NCBI GenBank assembly: GCA_913776045.1
Contig: CAJYOI010000035.1
Span: forward strand, 1 to 38,027
DNA from: an uncultured Sphingomonas sp.
Lineage (GTDB): Bacteria > Pseudomonadota > Alphaproteobacteria > Sphingomonadales > Sphingomonadaceae
Length of the DNA stretch: 38,027 nt
Reading direction: 5' to 3'
The position numbers and the translations under genes are program-made. This document shows positions 8,312-16,751 of the stretch, one piece after another. The number at the start of each line of letters is the position of its first letter. The stretch's first letter is position 1. The notes beneath the pieces were generated by a model. It did not search any database and was not told the origin of the DNA. It saw only the letters and a list, made by a program, of their open reading frames with translations.

Positions 8312-9219
8312 CCGAACAGGATCGCGGACAGCTTGCGGCGATGCGCCGACACCCACGGGTCTTCCAGCCCGACCGCTTCGAACAGCTTGAGCAGCTGAGT
8401 GCGGGCGGCGCCTTCGTTCCAGTCCTTGTCGGTCGAGATCGATCGCAGCAGCGTGGCCGCCGCCGCATCGCGGTCGCCCGCGGCCATCTGGCCACCGGCC
8501 AGCTCCATTGCCGCGTCGTGGTCGGTCGGATCGGCGGCGACGCGCGCCTCCAGCCCCGACAGGTCGGCGACCGGCGTCGCGGTGCGCGCAAGATCGATCG
8601 CCGATCGCGCGCGTGCCACCTCGGGGGCCTTGGCGGCGTCCTCGGGCAACGCGTCGAGCACGGCGGCAGCCTCGTCCACCCGGCCCGCCGCGACCAGAGC
8701 GCGGGCGCGGCCCGCGGCGACCACGACATGGTCCGGCGCCATTTCGGCGAGTTGCTCGTAGATCGACAGAGCCCGCTCCGAATCACCCTCGGCCAGCACA
8801 TCCTCCGCCATCGCGATCAGCGGCTCCAGCTCGGCTTCCTGGGCGGCCTCGTCGCTCTGGATCGGCAGCTGGCGCAGCAATTGGTCGAGCATCGCCTTCA
8901 GCTGAGATTCGGTGCGCGCGCTGGTCAGGTCGGCGGCGAGCTGCCCCTGGAACATCGCATAGACGGTCGGGATCGAGCGGACCTGGAATTGCGCGGCGAT
9001 GAACTTGTTCGCATCGACGTCGATCTTTTTCAGCACGACGCCCTTGGCGGCATAATCGGCGGCGACCTTTTCCAGCACCGGCGCCAGCTGTTTGCACGGC
9101 CCGCACCAGTCCGCCCAGAAATCGATGATGACTAGGTTCGTCATCGACGGTTCGACGACGTCGCGGCGGAAAGCCTCCACGGCTTCCTTGTCGGCGGGCG
9201 AAAGTCCTAGCGTGGCCAA
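8308..9219 (-). CDS. Thioredoxin-domain protein with TPR C-terminus (CnoX/YbbN family)
   Basis: A 303-residue cytoplasmic protein. Residues about 10-115 are a thioredoxin fold with an intact active site WCGPC at 38-42 and the cis-proline loop IPTVY near 84. The remainder is alpha-helical and Ala-rich with TPR-like repeats (ALSIYEQLAEMAPD, AALLLRSISTDKDW-like segments), as in E. coli CnoX/YbbN, which hands oxidised clients to chaperones. Unlike E. coli CnoX (SXXC), the Cys pair is complete, so redox activity is possible, as in the alphaproteobacterial form. Its GTGA overlap with the Lon-domain gene suggests co-translation. Its ATG at 9219 gives the usual short N-terminal helix. Confidence 0.9.
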   Translation of the reverse strand: MATLGLSPADKEAVEAFRRDVVEPSMTNLVIIDFWADWCGPCKQLAPVLEKVAADYAAKGVVLKKIDVDANKFIAAQFQVRSIPTVYAMFQGQLAADLTSARTESQLKAMLDQLLRQLPIQSDEAAQEAELEPLIAMAEDVLAEGDSERALSIYEQLAEMAPDHVVVAAGRARALVAAGRVDEAAAVLDALPEDAAKAPEVARARSAIDLARTATPVADLSGLEARVAADPTDHDAAMELAGGQMAAGDRDAAAATLLRSISTDKDWNEGAARTQLLKLFEAVGLEDPWVSAHRRKLSAILFG

Positions 9220-9293
9220 GGGCGGTTCCTCACGAAAAAGCGGTTTGCGACCATGTGGGCGCAGATAATCCGCACGCCAAGTGTTTTCAGGGG

Positions 9294-9355
9294 TTGCGGC
9301 CGTGTGATTCGGCCGCTAATGGCTCGCCTCCACCCGCCGGAAAGCACTTTCCGGC
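9294..9355 (+). promoter_or_regulatory. Candidate tRNA-Gly promoter with two inverted repeats
   Basis: TTGCGG at 9294-9299, 17 bases, then TAATGG at 9317-9322 would serve as -35 and -10 elements. An inverted repeat GCGGCCG-N7-CGGCCGC (9296-9316) fills the spacer. A second palindrome, 9-bp arms GCCGGAAAG / CTTTCCGGC (9336-9344 and 9347-9355) around CA, ends 9 bp before the tRNA. The promoter call rests only on loose matches; the palindromes are exact. Confidence 0.4.
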
Positions 9356-9364
9356 AACGCCAGA

Positions 9365-9439
9365 GCGGGCGTAGCTCAGGGGTAGAGCACAACCTTGCCA
9401 AGGTTGGGGTCGAGGGTTCGAATCCCTTCGCCCGCTCCA
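9365..9439 (+). tRNA. tRNA-Gly (anticodon GCC)
   Basis: The acceptor stem GCGGGCG (9365-9371) pairs with CGCCCGC (9429-9435), followed by discriminator T and an encoded CCA (9437-9439). The D arm contains AGCTCAGGGGTAGAGC. The anticodon stem-loop is AACCTTGCCAAGGTT-like, with anticodon GCC in the loop. The T arm is GAGGGTTCGAATCCCTTC. It reads GGC/GGU glycine codons, heavily used in this G+C-rich genome. Confidence 0.97.
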
Positions 9440-9485
9440 GCATTCGCAGCTGATTAGCTGCGCCAATCAGCGAAAAGCGAATGCT
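9439..9485. terminator. Nested hairpin just after tRNA-Gly
   Basis: Outer arms AGCATTCGC (9439-9447) and GCGAATGCT (9477-9485) enclose inner arms GCTGATT (9449-9455) and AATCAGC (9465-9471). It begins at the last base of the encoded CCA, so it would terminate or help mature the tRNA transcript. There is no U tract after it. The rest of the 155-bp gap to 9595 shows only a short CGTA..TACG inverted repeat near 9552-9574. Confidence 0.55.
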
Positions 9486-9594
9486 CGGCCGATAGCGCAC
9501 CGCGCTGATCGACGACGCGGCTCTGCCGCGGCGCGCTCCCCGCCCATCTCACGTACCTCGACAAGCTCGATACGAACGGGTGTAGGTATCGGCG

Positions 9595-10398
9595 ATGGCC
9601 AAACACCCCCCGATTCGCGCCGGCATCGGCGGCTGGACCTTCGAACCCTGGCGCGGCGGCGTGTTCTACCCCGAGAAATGGCCGCAGAAGCGCGAGCTGG
9701 AATATGCCGCGTCGAAACTGACCGCGATCGAGGTCAACGGCACCTATTATTCGGGCTTCAAGCCCGACACCTTCGCCAAATGGCGCGACGAGACGCCGGA
9801 CGGGTTCGTCTTCGCGCTGAAGGCCTCGCGCTACTGCACGAATCGCAAGGTACTGGCCGAGGCCGGTTCGTCGATCGAGAAGTTTATCGACCAGGGGATA
9901 ACGGAACTCGGCGACAAGCTCGGCCCCATCCTGTGGCAATTCATGGCGACGAGAAAGTTCGATCCCGACGACGTCGCCGCGTTCCTGAAGCTGCTTCCGG
10001 CCGAACGGGACGGCGTCGGGCTGCGCCATGCGGTCCAGGTGCGGCACGAGAGCTTCGCCGTGCCCGAGTTCGTCGCGATGTGCCGCGCGGCCAATGTCGC
10101 GATCGTCTATGCGCGATCGGACGACTATCCGGCCATCGCCGACGTGACCGCGGACTTCGTCTATGCCCGCTACGAGACGGCGGTCGCGGACGAGCCCACC
10201 GGCTACGCGGATGTCGATCTCGACGGGATCGCGGCGACCGCGCGGACCTGGGCGACGGGCGGCGAGCCGGCCGGGCTGCCCTATGTGACGCAGGACGCCC
10301 CGAAGGCGCCGCGCGAGACGTTCCTGTTCTTCATTTCCGGCGCGAAGGAGCGCAATCCGGCGGCCGCACAGGCGTTGATCGCGCGGTTAGGCGAGTAG
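9595..10398 (+). CDS. DUF72 (YecE-like) family protein
   Basis: A 267-residue protein of the DUF72 family, a TIM-barrel-like fold related to endonuclease IV-type barrels; its biochemical role is not settled. Diagnostic stretches: IRAGIGGWTFEPWRGGVFYP at 6-25, KLTAIEVNGTYYSGFKP, FVFALKASRYCTNRK, LGPILWQF, AVQVRHESF and FVYARYE. Length is normal. The ATG at 9595 lies after a weak purine run and gives the complete first strand. Its last 12 bases overlap convergently with the HAD phosphatase gene. Confidence 0.92.
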   Translation: MAKHPPIRAGIGGWTFEPWRGGVFYPEKWPQKRELEYAASKLTAIEVNGTYYSGFKPDTFAKWRDETPDGFVFALKASRYCTNRKVLAEAGSSIEKFIDQGITELGDKLGPILWQFMATRKFDPDDVAAFLKLLPAERDGVGLRHAVQVRHESFAVPEFVAMCRAANVAIVYARSDDYPAIADVTADFVYARYETAVADEPTGYADVDLDGIAATARTWATGGEPAGLPYVTQDAPKAPRETFLFFISGAKERNPAAAQALIARLGE

Positions 10399-11064
10399 TC
10401 GCGCGACCTCTTCGAAATCACGCGCGACGGCGCTGACGCCCAGCGCCTGCAACCGGTCCGCATGGCCGATGCCGCAATGCATCCCCGCGCACAGACCAAC
10501 CACATAGGCGCCCGAGGCAACCGCGCCGGTCGCGCCGACCGGCGAATCCTCCAAGATCGCGCAGTCTGTGATAGGAACGCCCAGTCGGTTGGCGGCGTGG
10601 AGGTACAGATCGGGCGCCGGCTTGCCGCGCGCGACATGTTCCTTGCCCGAATAGATGTGATCGCCGAATACGTCGACGAGACCGATGTGGTCGAGGTGCG
10701 CGCGGATCCACGCGGTCGAGCTGGATGAGACTATCGCGCGCGGCAGGTGCGCGGGCAGCGCGCGGACGAAGGCGACCGCCCCCGCCACCGCGCCGACGCC
10801 GTCCCGGATCGCACGGGCATTCTCCGCCTCGCGCGCGGTCGCGAAGTCTTGCGGCAGCGCGCGGCCGATCCAGCGTTCGATCGCCGCGATGAAGTCTGCG
10901 CCCGACAGGCCCATGAACTGGTCCATCGACTCCTGCGCGGTCGTCGGGTGGCCGATGCCGGTCAGATAGTCGGCTATATGTTTATTGCCGGCATATTCGG
11001 TTTCCACGAGCACGCCGTCGAAATCGAACAGCAGCGCACCGAAGCGAACCGGCAGCGGCGTCAC
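10387..11064 (-). CDS. HAD-family (subfamily IA) phosphatase
   Basis: A 225-residue hydrolase like beta-phosphoglucomutase/YniC-type sugar-phosphate phosphatases. Motif I is LLFDFDGVLVETE with nucleophile Asp14 and acid/base Asp16. Motif II is IVSSSS. Motif III is the Lys in GKPAPD. Motif IV is CAILEDSPVGATGAVASG. A helical cap lies between motifs I and II (about 20-85). The substrate cannot be told. The GTG at 11064 overlaps the stop of the yggS-like gene (GTGA). A longer open frame extends upstream to 11355 but lies within that gene, so the GTG is preferred. Confidence 0.9.
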   Translation of the reverse strand: MTPLPVRFGALLFDFDGVLVETEYAGNKHIADYLTGIGHPTTAQESMDQFMGLSGADFIAAIERWIGRALPQDFATAREAENARAIRDGVGAVAGAVAFVRALPAHLPRAIVSSSSTAWIRAHLDHIGLVDVFGDHIYSGKEHVARGKPAPDLYLHAANRLGVPITDCAILEDSPVGATGAVASGAYVVGLCAGMHCGIGHADRLQALGVSAVARDFEEVARLLA

Positions 11065-11729
11065 GCCCGCGCCCCGAACAGCGCGGTGCCGACGCGGACG
11101 TGGGTCGCGCCGATGCGGACGGCAGTTTCCAGGTCGCTGCTCATGCCCATGCTGAGGCCGCCCACCCCTTCGTCGCGCGCGATCTTTGCCAGCAGCGCGA
11201 AATAGGGCGCGGGTTCGAGGTCGGCGGGGGGCACGCACATCAGCCCGGCGACCGAAAAGTTGGCGGCGCGGGCTTCGGCCAGCAGCGCGGGCAGGTCGGC
11301 AACCGCGCAGCCGCCCTTTTGCGGTTCGTCGCCGATGTTGACCTGGACGAAGCATGGCAGACGTCGGTCCTGCGCATCCATCGCCCGCGCGAGCGCTGCG
11401 ACCAGCGACGGGCGGTCGACCGAATGGATCGCGTCGAACAGCGCAACCGCGTCGGCCGCCTTGTTCGACTGGAGCTGACCGACCAGATGCAGCGCGATTC
11501 CCGGCGTCTCCTCACGCAGCGCCGGCCATTTCTCGGCCGCCTCCTGCACGCGATTTTCACCGAACACGCGTTGCCCGGCCGCGATCAACGGGCGGATCGT
11601 TTGGGCGTCGTGCATCTTCGACACCGCAATCAGCGTGACGGCGGCAGGATCGCGTCCGGCCAGCTTGCAGCCATAGGCAATGGTCGCGTGGATCGCGGCC
11701 AGGCGGCTCGCGGGATCGTCGTTCGGCAT
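11061..11729 (-). CDS. YggS/PLPBP-family pyridoxal-phosphate homeostasis protein
   Basis: A 222-residue, single-barrel PLP-binding protein that buffers PLP and affects amino-acid balance. PLP-binding Lys38 sits in LIAVSKMHD. Further signatures are VFGENRVQEA, LHLVGQLQSNKA, SVDRPSL, VQVNIGDEPQKGG and LSMGMSSDLETAV, ending with GATHVRVGTALFG. Length is typical. The ATG at 11729 is preferred over an upstream in-frame start at 11789, which would overlap the divergent ThiE-like gene. The start codons of the two genes are only about 23 bp apart, so promoters must overlap coding sequence. Confidence 0.93.
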   Translation of the reverse strand: MPNDDPASRLAAIHATIAYGCKLAGRDPAAVTLIAVSKMHDAQTIRPLIAAGQRVFGENRVQEAAEKWPALREETPGIALHLVGQLQSNKAADAVALFDAIHSVDRPSLVAALARAMDAQDRRLPCFVQVNIGDEPQKGGCAVADLPALLAEARAANFSVAGLMCVPPADLEPAPYFALLAKIARDEGVGGLSMGMSSDLETAVRIGATHVRVGTALFGARA

Positions 11730-11751
11730 GGCGCGCGCTATAGAAGCCGCG

Positions 11752-12426
11752 ATGCGCCGCCGCCACCCCCTGCCCCGCCTTTGGCTCATGACCGACGAGC
11801 GGATGGGCGACGCATTGTGGGACGCGCTGGAGCGGTTGCCGCGCGGTGCGGGTGTGGTGGTGCGCCACTATGGGCTGCCGCTGGCAGAACGCCGCGTGGT
11901 GCTGGCGCGGGTCGAGCGGATCGCGCGGGCGCGCGGGCTGGTCGTTCTGGGGACGCGCGGGCTGGTCGGCAGCGGCGGCATGCATAACGGGCGAGCGCGG
12001 TGTGGCATGAGCACACGGGCGGCGCATGACCGCGCGGAGATCGTCGCGGCGGGGCGCAGCGGTGCGGATGCGGTGTTCGTGTCGCCGATGTTCGCCACGC
12101 GGTCCCATGTCGGGGCGCGAGGGATGGGCGTCGTGCGGTTCGGGTTGCTGGTCCGCGGGGCGCAGGTGCCGGTGATCGCGCTGGGCGGAATGAATGCGCG
12201 CCGGGCGCGGCGGTTGCGGGCGATGGGGGTGTATGGGTGGGCTGGAATCGATGCTTGGTTAGCACCGGCCGTGAGACCGCGGGGGCGGGAAGATTGCCCG
12301 ATAGCGTCGATAGGTCCGGTACGCGCGGCGCGAAGTGAATTCGCGCCGTCGGTCGCTTCGCGATGTTGGCCGTGGTTCGCGCCGAGGCGGAAATTAGCGT
12401 CCGCTAATTTCCTGCGCGAACCTTAG
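11752..12426 (+). CDS. Thiamine-phosphate synthase/TenI-like protein with unusual C-terminal tail
   Basis: Residues about 1-170 resemble the ThiE/TenI barrel: LPRLWLMTDERMGD at the N-terminus, GLVVLGTRGL, ADAVFVSPMFATRSHVGARG, PVIALGGMNARRARRL and YGWAGIDAWL. Some canonical ThiE phosphate and metal residues are not evident, so a TenI-like or thiamine-related role is safer than true ThiE. The barrel should end near 12265. The frame, however, runs on for about 52 residues through two palindromes and a terminator-like hairpin, and stops at TAG 12424-12426. That overlaps the stop of the convergent gene. The tail reads like non-coding DNA and may result from a lost stop. Start ATG 11752 is chosen because it precedes the first strand. 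Confidence 0.75.
   Translation: MRRRHPLPRLWLMTDERMGDALWDALERLPRGAGVVVRHYGLPLAERRVVLARVERIARARGLVVLGTRGLVGSGGMHNGRARCGMSTRAAHDRAEIVAAGRSGADAVFVSPMFATRSHVGARGMGVVRFGLLVRGAQVPVIALGGMNARRARRLRAMGVYGWAGIDAWLAPAVRPRGREDCPIASIGPVRAARSEFAPSVASRCWPWFAPRRKLASANFLREP
12327..12347. repeat. Short palindrome inside the thiE-like 3' tail
   Basis: Arms GGCGCGAA (12327-12334) and TTCGCGCC (12340-12347) around GTGAA. It sits in the part of the reading frame beyond the ThiE/TenI domain and looks like intergenic structure. Confidence 0.5.
12374..12422. terminator. Large double hairpin between convergent genes
   Basis: Outer arms GGTTCGCGC (12374-12382) and GCGCGAACC (12414-12422) enclose an inner stem GGAAATTAGC / GCTAATTTCC (12389-12398 and 12403-12412). 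It abuts the TAA of the minus-strand gene (12423-12425), so it is the natural terminator for that gene. It would also act on the plus-strand transcript. Confidence 0.65.
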
Positions 12427-13139
12427 AACCGGAACGCGGTCCCGACGTACACCGACTGGCTGTCCCGACGCTGGTCGGCCAACTGCGGCAGGCGGTCGCG
12501 TTCGGTCCTGTAGCGGACGCCGGCGGTCAGATCGAGGTTGCGGGCGATCGAATAGGCGCCGCCGACGTCGAGCGAATAGCTGGGGGCATCCGCGATCAGG
12601 CGGGGCTGGTCGGCGCCGGGTTTCGACGATTCAGCCTTGACCCGACCGGCGAACGACTTGCCGGTGTAGCTGATGCCTAGATCGGCCACTTCGCGGCTAC
12701 CCGGCTGGCCGGCGAGATCGATCTTGGCGAGATCGCCCGAAATCGCGAAGCGCTTCCACCCCACGGCGACGCCCAGATTATAGGCGATCGGCGCGGCGGT
12801 GGCCGACGATGCGTTGATCGCGATGCGGTCGGCACCCACGGGGGCCGCGGTACGGCTCGACCGCGCCTGGACCGCGACCGTCACGGCGCGCGAACCGGCG
12901 CGGCCCGCGCTGGACGGCGTGAAGCGGAAACCGTTGCCCGAGATGCCGGCACGGGCGAGGGCGGCGGCGAGTCGCGGGTCGCCCGAGGCGGGGGTGAACG
13001 ACCCCAGCCCCTCGACCGACGGCGACAGGCGGCGCGGCGCCAGACGACCGTCTTCGGCACCGATCGCAGGCGCGATGGCGACGGCCGCGGCAATTGCCGC
13101 AACCAGCCCCGTTCCTGCAATGACGCGCATAGCGATCAT
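12423..13139 (-). CDS. Putative outer-membrane beta-barrel or surface protein, uncharacterised
   Basis: A 238-residue exported protein I do not recognise. A signal peptide (MIAMRVIAGTGLVAAIAAAV, then AIAPAIGA) is clear. The C-terminal half has short amphipathic strands: LGVAVGWKRFAISGDLAKI, DLGISYTGKSFAGRVKA, YSLDVGGAYSIARNLDLTAG, and it ends SQSVYVGTAFRF. A terminal Phe after alternating residues is the usual outer-membrane barrel signal, although only about six strands are visible. The start at 13139 has AGGAG and GGGAG runs 4-10 bases upstream. It is divergent from DUF3576, with about 180 bp between that must hold both promoters. Confidence 0.7.
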   Translation of the reverse strand: MIAMRVIAGTGLVAAIAAAVAIAPAIGAEDGRLAPRRLSPSVEGLGSFTPASGDPRLAAALARAGISGNGFRFTPSSAGRAGSRAVTVAVQARSSRTAAPVGADRIAINASSATAAPIAYNLGVAVGWKRFAISGDLAKIDLAGQPGSREVADLGISYTGKSFAGRVKAESSKPGADQPRLIADAPSYSLDVGGAYSIARNLDLTAGVRYRTERDRLPQLADQRRDSQSVYVGTAFRF

Positions 13140-13319
13140 GTGACTCCCACTCCTGATGCGAGCGGTACCACGCAATGACCCCGATGTTCCACCACAAGGA
13201 TTCTTTTATGTCTGAGTGTTGCAGCATATCCACAGGTGGCCGCGAGCTTGCGGCCCCGCACCGTCAGTCTATAGAGGCGTGTCGCCTGACGCCCTTGTCG
13301 TACCATTGAGGACTGCCCC

Positions 13320-13751
13320 ATGATTTCGCGTTCGCGTATCGCCCTCGTGAGCCTGACCCTGATCGCGCTTGCCGGTTGCGGCCGGGGGGACCGTCCCAAC
13401 GCCGACCTCGCCGCGTCGAAGGTGACGACGATCGGCGTGAACAGCTATCTGTGGCGCGCGTCGCTCGACACGCTGAGCTTCATGCCGCTGCTGCAGACCG
13501 ATTCGAACGGCGGCGTCATCGTGACCGACTGGTATACGAACCCCAACACCCCGACCGAACGCATGAAGGTCACCGTGTCGATCCTGGACCAGGACCTGCG
13601 CGCCGACGCCGTCCGCGTCGCGGCGCTCCGCCAGATCAACCAGGGCGGCCAGTGGGTCGCAGCGCCGGTCCAGGCGGCGACCGTGCAGAAGTTGGAAGAC
13701 ATCATCCTGACCCGCGCACGCGACCTGCGCCGCGGCGCGATCACCAAGTAA
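13320..13751 (+). CDS. DUF3576 lipoprotein
   Basis: A 143-residue lipoprotein of the DUF3576 family, found widely in alphaproteobacteria and often just before leuS, as here. The signal peptide ends in lipobox LAGC with lipidated Cys20. The mature domain contains [33 protein letters not shown] and [20 protein letters not shown]. Function is unknown; the position upstream of leuS-lptE suggests an envelope role but that is inference. GAGGA lies about 8 bases before the ATG. It probably heads the operon DUF3576-leuS-lptE-holA. Confidence 0.9.
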   Translation: MISRSRIALVSLTLIALAGCGRGDRPNADLAASKVTTIGVNSYLWRASLDTLSFMPLLQTDSNGGVIVTDWYTNPNTPTERMKVTVSILDQDLRADAVRVAALRQINQGGQWVAAPVQAATVQKLEDIILTRARDLRRGAITK

Positions 13752-13764
13752 AGAGGTTTCGACA

Positions 13765-16260
13765 GTGTCAGTGTCGCGGTTCAACGCGTCCGTCGCCGAT
13801 GCCAAGTGGCAGGCGGCGTGGGACGAGCGCGGCACCTTCGCCGCCGACGATTCGAGCGCAAAGCCCAAGAGCTACGTCCTTGAGATGTTCCCCTATCCGT
13901 CGGGGAAGATCCACATGGGGCACGTTCGCAACTACACGATGGGCGACGTACTGGCGCGCTTCCGCCGGATGACCGGCCACGAAGTGCTCCACCCGATGGG
14001 CTGGGACGCGTTCGGCATGCCGGCGGAAAACGCCGCGATGGAAAAGGGCGTGCATCCGGGCGCCTGGACCTACGACAATATCGCCGCGATGAAGGCCCAG
14101 CTGAAGCGACTGGGCTTCGCGCTCGACTGGACGCGCGAGTTCGCGACGTGCGACCCGACCTATTACGGGCATGAACAGGCGCTGTTCCTCGACCTGCTGG
14201 CCGCGGACCTCGTCTATCGCAAGGAGTCCGCGGTCAACTGGGACCCGGTCGACATGACCGTGCTGGCCAACGAACAGGTCATCGACGGCCGCGGCTGGCG
14301 GTCGGGCGCGCTGGTCGAGAAGCGCAAGCTGAACCAGTGGTTCCTGAAGATCACCGACTTCGCCGACGAGTTGCTCGACGGCCTCGGCACGCTCGAGCAT
14401 TGGCCCGACAAGGTGCGGCTGATGCAGGAGAACTGGATCGGCAAGTCCGAAGGCCTGCGGTTCCGCTTCGCCCTAAGCGATGGCGGCGAGGTCGAGGTCT
14501 TCACGACGCGTCCGGACACGATCTTCGGTGCAAGCTTCGTCGCGGTCGCGGCCGATCACCCGATCGCACAGGCGATGGCGGGCGATCCGGCGGTCGCGGA
14601 CTTCATCGTCGCATGCAAGGCGGGTGGAACGTCGGCGGCGGAGATCGAGACTCAGGAGAAGCTGGGCTATGACACCGGCATCCGCGCGACGCATCCGCTC
14701 GACCCGTCGATCCAGCTGCCGGTCTACATCGCGAACTTCGTGTTGATGGACTATGGCACCGGTGCCGTTTTCGGCGTGCCGGCGCACGACCAGCGCGATT
14801 TCGAATTCGCGACCAAATACGCGCTGCCGATCCGCCGCGTTGTGTCGGAGGGGGATAAGATCGCCCCGGGATTTACCGACGCGGAGGCCTACACCGGCCC
14901 CGGCACGCTGGTGAATTCGCACTTCCTCGATGGCATGGACGTCGTCGACGCGAAACGTGCGGTGATCAGCCGCGCCGAGGCGGGTGGCTGGGGCGACGGC
15001 ACGACCGTGTGGCGCCTGCGCGATTGGGGCGTCAGTCGCCAGCGCTATTGGGGCACGCCGATCCCGATCATCCACTGCGACGCGTGCGGCGTGGTGCCGG
15101 TGCCGAAGGACCAGCTGCCGGTCGTGCTGCCGGACGATGTCAGCTTCGACGTGCCGGGCAACCCGCTCGATCGTCACCCGACCTGGAAGCATGTCGCCTG
15201 TCCGTCCTGCGGGGCCGAAGCGCGGCGTGAAACCGACACGCTCGACACCTTCGTCAACTCGAGCTGGTATTTCATCCGCTTCGCCAGCCAGCCCGACGAT
15301 CAGCCGTTCGACACGGGAGTCGCCGAGAGCTGGTTGCCGGTCGGGCAATATATCGGCGGGGTCGAACATGCGATCCTCCACCTGCTCTACGCGCGCTTCT
15401 GGACCCGCGCGCTGCGCCGGGTCGGCAAGATCGACGTCGCCGAGCCTTTCGCCGGGCTGTTCACGCAAGGCATGGTGACACACGAAACCTACAAGGACCC
15501 AGCCGGCACCTGGCTGGCGCCCGAGCAGGTCGCCGACGGCAAGGTCATCGCGACCGGCGAACCAGTAACGGTTGGCCGCGTCGAGAAGATGTCCAAGTCG
15601 AAGAAGAACACGGTCGATCCGTCACCGATCGTCGATCGCTACGGCGCGGATGCGGTCCGCTGGTTCATGCTCAGCGACTCCCCGCCCGAGCGCGACCTGC
15701 CGTGGAGCGAAGCGGGCATCGAGGGTGCGTGGCGCTTCGTTCAGCGCGTGTGGCGTCTGGTCGAGGGTGTCGAAGCCGGCGAAGGCGCCGATGCCGATCT
15801 CGACCGCAAGCTACACCGCACGATCGCCGGCGTCGCCGAAGATGTCGAGGCGCTGGCGTTCAACAAGGCCGTCGCCAAGCTGTACGAACTGACCAGCGCG
15901 ATCGAAAAGGCCAAGCCGTCGGCGTCGAAGGCACAGGCCGTGGCCACACTCGTCCGACTGGTCGCGCCGATGATCCCGCACATGGCGGAGGAGGCCTGGA
16001 GCGTGCTGGGCCAGGACGGCCTGGTCGCCGACGCCGCCTGGCCCGCAGTCGATCCGGCGCTGCTGATCGACGACTCGGTCACTATCGCGGTGCAGGTCAA
16101 CGGCAAGCTGCGTGACACGCTGACCGTTCCCAAGGGATCGGCCAAGGACGCGCTGGAGGCCGCGGCGCTTGCATCGGCCGGCGTTCAGCGCATTCTGGAG
16201 GGCGCTGTCCCCAAGAAAGTCATCGTCGTGCCCGATCGTCTGGTGAACATCGTCGCATGA
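13765..16260 (+). CDS. leuS: Leucyl-tRNA synthetase
   Basis: Charges tRNA-Leu in the cytoplasm. It has 831 residues, within the usual bacterial range. The class I HIGH motif appears as HMGH at 50-53 ([14 protein letters not shown]). KMSKS is at 608-612 ([14 protein letters not shown]). The editing (CP1) domain lies between, with [13 protein letters not shown] and [15 protein letters not shown], the threonine-rich and Asp-containing editing site. A zinc-like Cys cluster ([13 protein letters not shown]) is near 438-490. The GTG at 13765 has an AGAGG about 8 bases upstream; a second GTG at 13771 is possible. It overlaps lptE by ATGA. Confidence 0.97.
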   Translation: MSVSRFNASVADAKWQAAWDERGTFAADDSSAKPKSYVLEMFPYPSGKIHMGHVRNYTMGDVLARFRRMTGHEVLHPMGWDAFGMPAENAAMEKGVHPGAWTYDNIAAMKAQLKRLGFALDWTREFATCDPTYYGHEQALFLDLLAADLVYRKESAVNWDPVDMTVLANEQVIDGRGWRSGALVEKRKLNQWFLKITDFADELLDGLGTLEHWPDKVRLMQENWIGKSEGLRFRFALSDGGEVEVFTTRPDTIFGASFVAVAADHPIAQAMAGDPAVADFIVACKAGGTSAAEIETQEKLGYDTGIRATHPLDPSIQLPVYIANFVLMDYGTGAVFGVPAHDQRDFEFATKYALPIRRVVSEGDKIAPGFTDAEAYTGPGTLVNSHFLDGMDVVDAKRAVISRAEAGGWGDGTTVWRLRDWGVSRQRYWGTPIPIIHCDACGVVPVPKDQLPVVLPDDVSFDVPGNPLDRHPTWKHVACPSCGAEARRETDTLDTFVNSSWYFIRFASQPDDQPFDTGVAESWLPVGQYIGGVEHAILHLLYARFWTRALRRVGKIDVAEPFAGLFTQGMVTHETYKDPAGTWLAPEQVADGKVIATGEPVTVGRVEKMSKSKKNTVDPSPIVDRYGADAVRWFMLSDSPPERDLPWSEAGIEGAWRFVQRVWRLVEGVEAGEGADADLDRKLHRTIAGVAEDVEALAFNKAVAKLYELTSAIEKAKPSASKAQAVATLVRLVAPMIPHMAEEAWSVLGQDGLVADAAWPAVDPALLIDDSVTIAVQVNGKLRDTLTVPKGSAKDALEAAALASAGVQRILEGAVPKKVIVVPDRLVNIVA

Positions 16261-16751
16261 AGCGCGCCGCCGCCTCGATCGCGCTACTGCTGACGCTCGC
16301 CGGGTGCGGCCTGCGCCCGCTCTATGGCGGCGCGGCAAGTCCGGCGCGCGGCGTGCTGTCGCAGGTCCAGATCACGCCGATCGCGGGCCAAGCCGGTTGG
16401 CTGGTCGGCAGCGCGCTCAAGGATCGGCTGGCAGCGGTCGAGGGGTCCTCTCCGCGCTACCGGCTCGATATCAAGTTGGACGATTCGATCATCGGCCTGG
16501 GCGTGCGACGCGACGATTCGATCACGCGCGAGCGGCGGACGCTGCGCGCGCGGTATCAATTGGTCGATTTGACGAGCGGGCTGACCGTCGTCGACGATAC
16601 CGCAGGGTCAGACGCCGGTGTCGACGTCGTCGGATCGGAATATGCCACGATCGCGGCCGAACAGACCGCCCTGGAACGCCTCTCGGGCATTCTTGCCGAC
16701 AAGATCGTCGCCCGCATCGCGCTCTACGCCCAACGGTCGCAGGCGCAGTGA
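16257..16751 (+). CDS. lptE: LPS-assembly lipoprotein LptE
   Basis: Outer-membrane lipoprotein that plugs LptD and helps insert lipopolysaccharide. It has 164 residues. Lipobox LAGC with Cys17 is followed by the family's GLRPLYGG. The mature part includes [12 protein letters not shown] and [21 protein letters not shown]. Identification rests mainly on the [10 protein letters not shown] start, the size and the leuS-lptE-holA order, which is conserved across proteobacteria. ATGA overlap with leuS and GTGA overlap with holA imply coupled translation. Confidence 0.9.
   Translation: MKRAAASIALLLTLAGCGLRPLYGGAASPARGVLSQVQITPIAGQAGWLVGSALKDRLAAVEGSSPRYRLDIKLDDSIIGLGVRRDDSITRERRTLRARYQLVDLTSGLTVVDDTAGSDAGVDVVGSEYATIAAEQTALERLSGILADKIVARIALYAQRSQAQ

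Noticed and set aside
9552-9574. Interrupted inverted repeat CGTA-TCGA / TCGA-TACG before the DUF72 gene
   Set aside because: It resembles dispersed intergenic palindromes of such genomes, but a single copy in the window cannot show that it is a repeat family.
13226-13234. Isolated DnaA-box-like ATATCCACA between the barrel-like gene and DUF3576
   Set aside because: One site without others nearby or an A+T-rich element; expected by chance. It could affect the divergent promoters, but nothing else supports it.
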